Source: Edaphobacillus lindanitolerans
GTDB lineage: Bacteria > Bacillota > Bacilli > Bacillales_A > Planococcaceae
Length of the DNA: 64,000 nt
NCBI RefSeq assembly: GCF_900156305.1
Contig: NZ_FTPL01000005.1
Location: 124,001 to 188,000, forward strand
Reading direction: 5' to 3'
Part shown: positions 61,283-64,000 of the stretch, piece after piece
How the letters are laid out: each line of letters begins with the position of its first letter
Numbering within the stretch: the stretch's first letter is position 1
Translations under genes and position numbers: made by a program
The notes under the pieces: generated by a model
Told to the model about the DNA's origin: nothing
Database searches by the model: none
What the model saw: only the letters and a program-made list of their open reading frames with translations

Positions 61283-62269
61283 TCATCCTTCTTCATGGGC
61301 GAACTGGAGCTTTTTCCTCAGCTTATCCTCGCTGAAAATCCAGCCGGTGTAGGAGTTGCGGATCCTCATGCGGTCATCGATATGGGCGACCGCTACAAAC
61401 GGATAGTATTCCTTGCTCCGGTAGCGGAGATCGATCAGCCGGACTTCGCATACTTGGCCGAGGTCGGTGATTTCCCACCTGTAGATCGGGGAAAAGCTCA
61501 GGAATGCCCGGAGGTTCGGGTCCTTGAACGCCGTCCGGACCAGTTCATTGTCCGGAATTTCCCTGCGGCGGAACTTGTCGTAGATGGTGACGGAGCGGCC
61601 ATATGCACGGCCCACATAATGGTGGGAGCCGGAGCAGGCGGCGATCCGCCATTGCATGAACTTTATCGTCGGCGCGATGATGATTTCCTCGGCATCCGGA
61701 ATCGTCCGTTTCACGGCACTTCGCACCGCGGACTGGACCGCAAAACGGACAATATAATAAACGACGAGGACCGCGTAAAGGACGACAACGGTCCTGACCG
61801 GATCGGCGCCGAGCAGCCAGGCGAGCAATGCCAGGACGTGAGTCCCGAAAATATAAGGGTCGAATGTATTGATGACGCCGAGAGCCACCCAGCGGTCTGA
61901 AAACGGACGCAGCGCCTGGGTTCCGTATGAGTTGAAAATATCGACAAACACATGCAGGAAGACCGCCAGCTGCGTCCACAGCCAGACATGGAGAAAGTCC
62001 GACCCAGGCACGATGAGCGAAAGCGGGACGGCAATGATGAGCGGCCAGGCAAGCATCATCGGAATGGAATGGGTGAAGCCCCGGTGATTCCGGATATAGA
62101 CGGCATTGTTCCTGAGCTTCAGGACTGTATCGATATCAGGAGCCTGGGAACCGAGCATGAGGCCGGCGTAGACGACCGATGCGGTTGCCGTGTGTTCGGC
62201 AACGAGCGGGTCGGCGTGGGCAAGGCCGCAAAGTGCAAGCCCCATGACGATATGGGTGCCGGTATCCAT
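61283..62269 (-). CDS. yfhP: YfhP-like membrane-bound metal-dependent hydrolase
   Basis: A 328-residue protein of the YdjM/DUF457 family. His/Asp-rich motifs MDTGTHIVMG (residues 1–10), RGFTHSIPMM (about 60) and the HVFVDIFNSYG segment (about 105–115) are set among four to five membrane helices; the C-terminal third is soluble. It is divergent from mutY, as in B. subtilis, where YfhP regulates surfactin-related genes by report; role here unknown. Confidence 0.9.
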   Translation of the reverse strand: MDTGTHIVMGLALCGLAHADPLVAEHTATASVVYAGLMLGSQAPDIDTVLKLRNNAVYIRNHRGFTHSIPMMLAWPLIIAVPLSLIVPGSDFLHVWLWTQLAVFLHVFVDIFNSYGTQALRPFSDRWVALGVINTFDPYIFGTHVLALLAWLLGADPVRTVVVLYAVLVVYYIVRFAVQSAVRSAVKRTIPDAEEIIIAPTIKFMQWRIAACSGSHHYVGRAYGRSVTIYDKFRRREIPDNELVRTAFKDPNLRAFLSFSPIYRWEITDLGQVCEVRLIDLRYRSKEYYPFVAVAHIDDRMRIRNSYTGWIFSEDKLRKKLQFAHEEG

Positions 62270-62370
62270 GGCGTTTCCCCCTCTCGATGGCCCCGTCGAA
62301 AGCGGGGGCCGCTAAACAATTATATACCCCAAGAAGCTTTGCCTAATCGTAACACAACAGGAGGAAAATC

Positions 62371-63426
62371 GTGCGTTCAAACGACTGGAAAACAAAATTC
62401 AGGGAAGTGCTCACAGACTGGTACCGGCGGGAACGCCGTGACCTTCCGTGGCGCCGTACCTGCAATCCGTATTGGATCTGGATTTCGGAAGTGATGCTTC
62501 AGCAGACGCGCGTGGACACGGTCATCCCGTATTATTTGCGCTTTACGGAGCGCTATCCAACCATGGAGGACCTCGCCTATGCACCGGAGCAGGAACTGAT
62601 GAAAAATTGGGAGGGGCTCGGTTACTATTCCCGGGTCCGGAACCTTCAGGCGGGCGTCCGTGAAGCTTATGAAACCTACGGGGAAGTGCCGGCAGATCCG
62701 GAGCGGTTCCGAAAGCTGAAAGGCGTCGGTCCCTATACGGCGGGAGCGGTCATGAGCATCGCCTTCGGCATCCCCGCACCGGCGGTGGACGGGAATGTCA
62801 TGCGGGTGCTCTCAAGGGTGCTTCTCATCGAAGAAGACATAGCAAAGCCGAAAACGAGGAAGATCTTCGAGGCGGCGGTCATGGACCTGATCGACCGGGA
62901 CGATCCGTCCTCGTTCAATCAGGGGCTGATGGAACTTGGCGCGACCGTATGCACGCCGACCCGGCCGAAGTGCCTTCTCTGCCCGGTGCGTGAATGGTGC
63001 GGCGCCTACCATGAAGGCAGGGAAGAGAGCCTGCCGGTCAAATCAAAAAAGAAAAAGCAAGAAACCGTGCCGCAGACGGTCATCGCCGTGAAAAGTCCTG
63101 ACGGACGCTGGCTGCTCGAGCAAAGGCCGGATGACGGACTCCTCGCCGGCATGTGGCAGTTCCCGACGGCAGAGACCGGCGATCCGGCCGAAGCGGTCCG
63201 GCAGATCACCGAACGCCACCGACTCGATCTCGGTCCTTTAAAGGAGGCCGTCCGGTTCAAGCACATATTCACACATCGCATCTGGGAAGTCGAAGCGTTC
63301 GAAGCCACATCGTCAGCCGTCGGTGTTCCTTCCGGAAGGAGCGGATGGTTCCTGCCCGAAGAGATCAACTCCCTCACGCTGCCGAATCCGACGAAGAAAG
63401 TGCGGGATGCGGTGATCGGGGGATGA
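62371..63426 (+). CDS. mutY: A/G-specific adenine glycosylase MutY
   Basis: A 351-residue DNA repair enzyme that removes adenine opposite 8-oxoguanine. It has the catalytic Glu in ISEVMLQQTRV, the helix-hairpin-helix LKGVGPYTAGAV followed by catalytic Asp in PAVDGNVMRV, and the 4Fe–4S cluster C-x6-C-x2-C-x5-C (CTPTRPKCLLCPVREWC). The C-terminal NUDIX-like domain (about 235–345) reads the lesion. GTG start with AGGAGGAAAATC. Confidence 0.96.
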   Translation: MRSNDWKTKFREVLTDWYRRERRDLPWRRTCNPYWIWISEVMLQQTRVDTVIPYYLRFTERYPTMEDLAYAPEQELMKNWEGLGYYSRVRNLQAGVREAYETYGEVPADPERFRKLKGVGPYTAGAVMSIAFGIPAPAVDGNVMRVLSRVLLIEEDIAKPKTRKIFEAAVMDLIDRDDPSSFNQGLMELGATVCTPTRPKCLLCPVREWCGAYHEGREESLPVKSKKKKQETVPQTVIAVKSPDGRWLLEQRPDDGLLAGMWQFPTAETGDPAEAVRQITERHRLDLGPLKEAVRFKHIFTHRIWEVEAFEATSSAVGVPSGRSGWFLPEEINSLTLPNPTKKVRDAVIGG

Positions 63427-63578
63427 TGAACGGGAAGCGCGTTGAAATGACTGATTGGGAGCGGCGGGTTTCAAGTAAGACTGAACCGTCCCGAACGGAC
63501 CCATTTTAAAGAAAATTTTACCACCCGAATAAAAAAACGCTCCGTGCACACCATAATGAGCACGGAGGTGAGAAATCC
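63427..63578. promoter_or_regulatory. Upstream region of sspE with a possible SigG promoter
   Basis: GAATA (63527–63531) and CATAATG (63552–63558) resemble the SigG boxes but are 20 bases apart, slightly long. An inverted repeat CTCCGTGC…GCACGGAG (63540–63567) overlaps the −10 and the ribosome site. Confidence 0.35.
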
Positions 63579-63842
63579 ATGACGAAGAACAACAACGACC
63601 AGCAGCGCAACCGCAACGAGCGGGACAATCGTAACGAGCGGAACAACAACAACAACCGCAACAACGATCAGCTGCAACGCGAAGAGTTTGGCTCTGAGAC
63701 GGACATTCAGCAAGTCCGAAAGCAGATTCGGGGCGAAGAATTCGGATCTGAAACGGACGTGCAGCAAGTCCGCCGCCAGAACCAGAAGTCTGAACAGAAC
63801 AAACAACAGGCTTCCTTCCGCGGGAACCGGAACAACAAATAA
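63579..63842 (+). CDS. sspE: Gamma-type small acid-soluble spore protein
   Basis: An 87-residue, Gln/Asn/Arg-rich hydrophilic protein. It contains two repeats built on EEFGSETD followed by QQVRKQ/QQVRRQ, which are the protease-sensitive repeats of gamma-type SASPs, and the typical end NKQQASFRGN. The N-terminus (NNNDQQRNRNERDNRNERN) is unusually Asn/Arg-rich. GGAGGTG precedes the ATG. It stores amino acids in the spore core. The place after mutY matches B. subtilis order. Confidence 0.92.
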   Translation: MTKNNNDQQRNRNERDNRNERNNNNNRNNDQLQREEFGSETDIQQVRKQIRGEEFGSETDVQQVRRQNQKSEQNKQQASFRGNRNNK

Positions 63843-63864
63843 CGGAATGGATTTTAACCACCAG

Positions 63865-63897
63865 CCGGAGGGGCATTTGCCCCTCCGGTCCTTTTCA
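63865..63897 (+). terminator. Terminator after sspE
   Basis: CCGGAGGGGC/GCCCCTCCGG with a four-base loop is followed by TCCTTTT. Confidence 0.85.
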
Positions 63898-63977
63898 TTT
63901 ATCTTTGGCCGGTTCATTGCTATAATGAAAAGATAACAAATAATCCGAACGGCCGTCTTGCAAGGGGGGTTGATACG

Positions 63978-64000
63978 ATGGCAATCCCGAAAGAAGGAGA
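63978..64000 (+). CDS. Start of a YgaC/DUF402-like gene (cut by window edge)
   Basis: Only MAIPKEG is visible. AAGGGGGGTTG lies six bases upstream. The opening resembles the (I/F)PKEGE start of the YgaC/Ntdp nucleoside tri-/diphosphatase family, and ygaC follows sspE/ygaB in B. subtilis. Based on seven residues and gene order, so tentative. Confidence 0.5.

Overview
The window is a chromosomal segment of a moderately high-G+C endospore-forming member of the Bacillales. Gene content and order resemble the yfk and yfh regions of Bacillus subtilis. An A4-type (Lys–D-amino acid) cell-wall gene pair and the style of the intergenic repeats suggest the Planococcaceae; something close to Bhargavaea is my guess, not a demonstration. 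PdaA, a gamma-type SASP and YtaF point to sporulation. There are no rRNA or tRNA genes, no CRISPR array, no phage and no intact insertion sequence. Both ends cut genes: a LysR regulator on the left and a probable ygaC homologue on the right.

Layout. 0–4 kb: LysR regulator, ankyrin lipoprotein, and two tandem amidohydrolases. 4–9 kb: a two-component system divergent from an antimicrobial-peptide-type ABC transporter plus YxeA (a Yxd-like module). 9–13.5 kb: TPP enzyme, DUF1259 protein, dihydrouridine synthase, a frameshifted gene and a hypothetical protein. 13.6–14.2 kb: repeats, then mntH. 15.7–19.7 kb: a HTH–desulfoferrodoxin regulator, a large KatE-like catalase with a SigB-type promoter, and ytaF. 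20–30 kb: FMN reductase, a YtvA photoreceptor, a serine pathway (HAD phosphatase, serA, aminotransferase) under a T-box, a TehA-like channel, TspO, an RsbR-like stressosome protein and a YpfJ protease. 30–42 kb: peptide transporter, M48–ankyrin protease, ATP-grasp ligase plus FemABX transferase, Ca2+/H+ exchanger, amidase, aspartate-racemase family enzyme, DEAD-type helicase and an SGNH hydrolase. 42–52 kb: ThiT under a TPP riboswitch, methionine aminopeptidase, PepF, an acetyltransferase, an MreB paralogue and AmpS. 52–64 kb: the yfk/yfh-like block (yfkK, alanine symporter, ytxH, yihY, osmC, yfkF, pdaA, yfhF, recX–yfhH–yfhJ, yfhP, mutY, sspE).

The most unusual feature is a set of six intergenic tandem-repeat arrays (about 3.76, 13.66, 13.88, 39.03, 42.34 and 51.5 kb). 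Their sequences largely differ, but all keep a 21-bp period. One array runs into the 3' end of the SGNH hydrolase gene, whose reading frame has no stop before an intrinsic terminator. Other points worth attention are a catalase whose distal haem-pocket Asn is replaced, a histidine kinase of unexpected architecture in a Yxd-like module, a candidate small RNA at 56.02–56.21 kb, and a MITE-like hairpin element present in one full and one partial copy.

How the genes work together: several entries belong to the general stress response (YtvA, RsbR-like, and the SigB-type promoters of katE and ytxH). A second group concerns the cell envelope (D-amino acid ligase, FemABX, racemase, MreBH, PdaA). A third is transport and metal or vitamin homeostasis (MntH, Cax, ThiT, FbpA-like).
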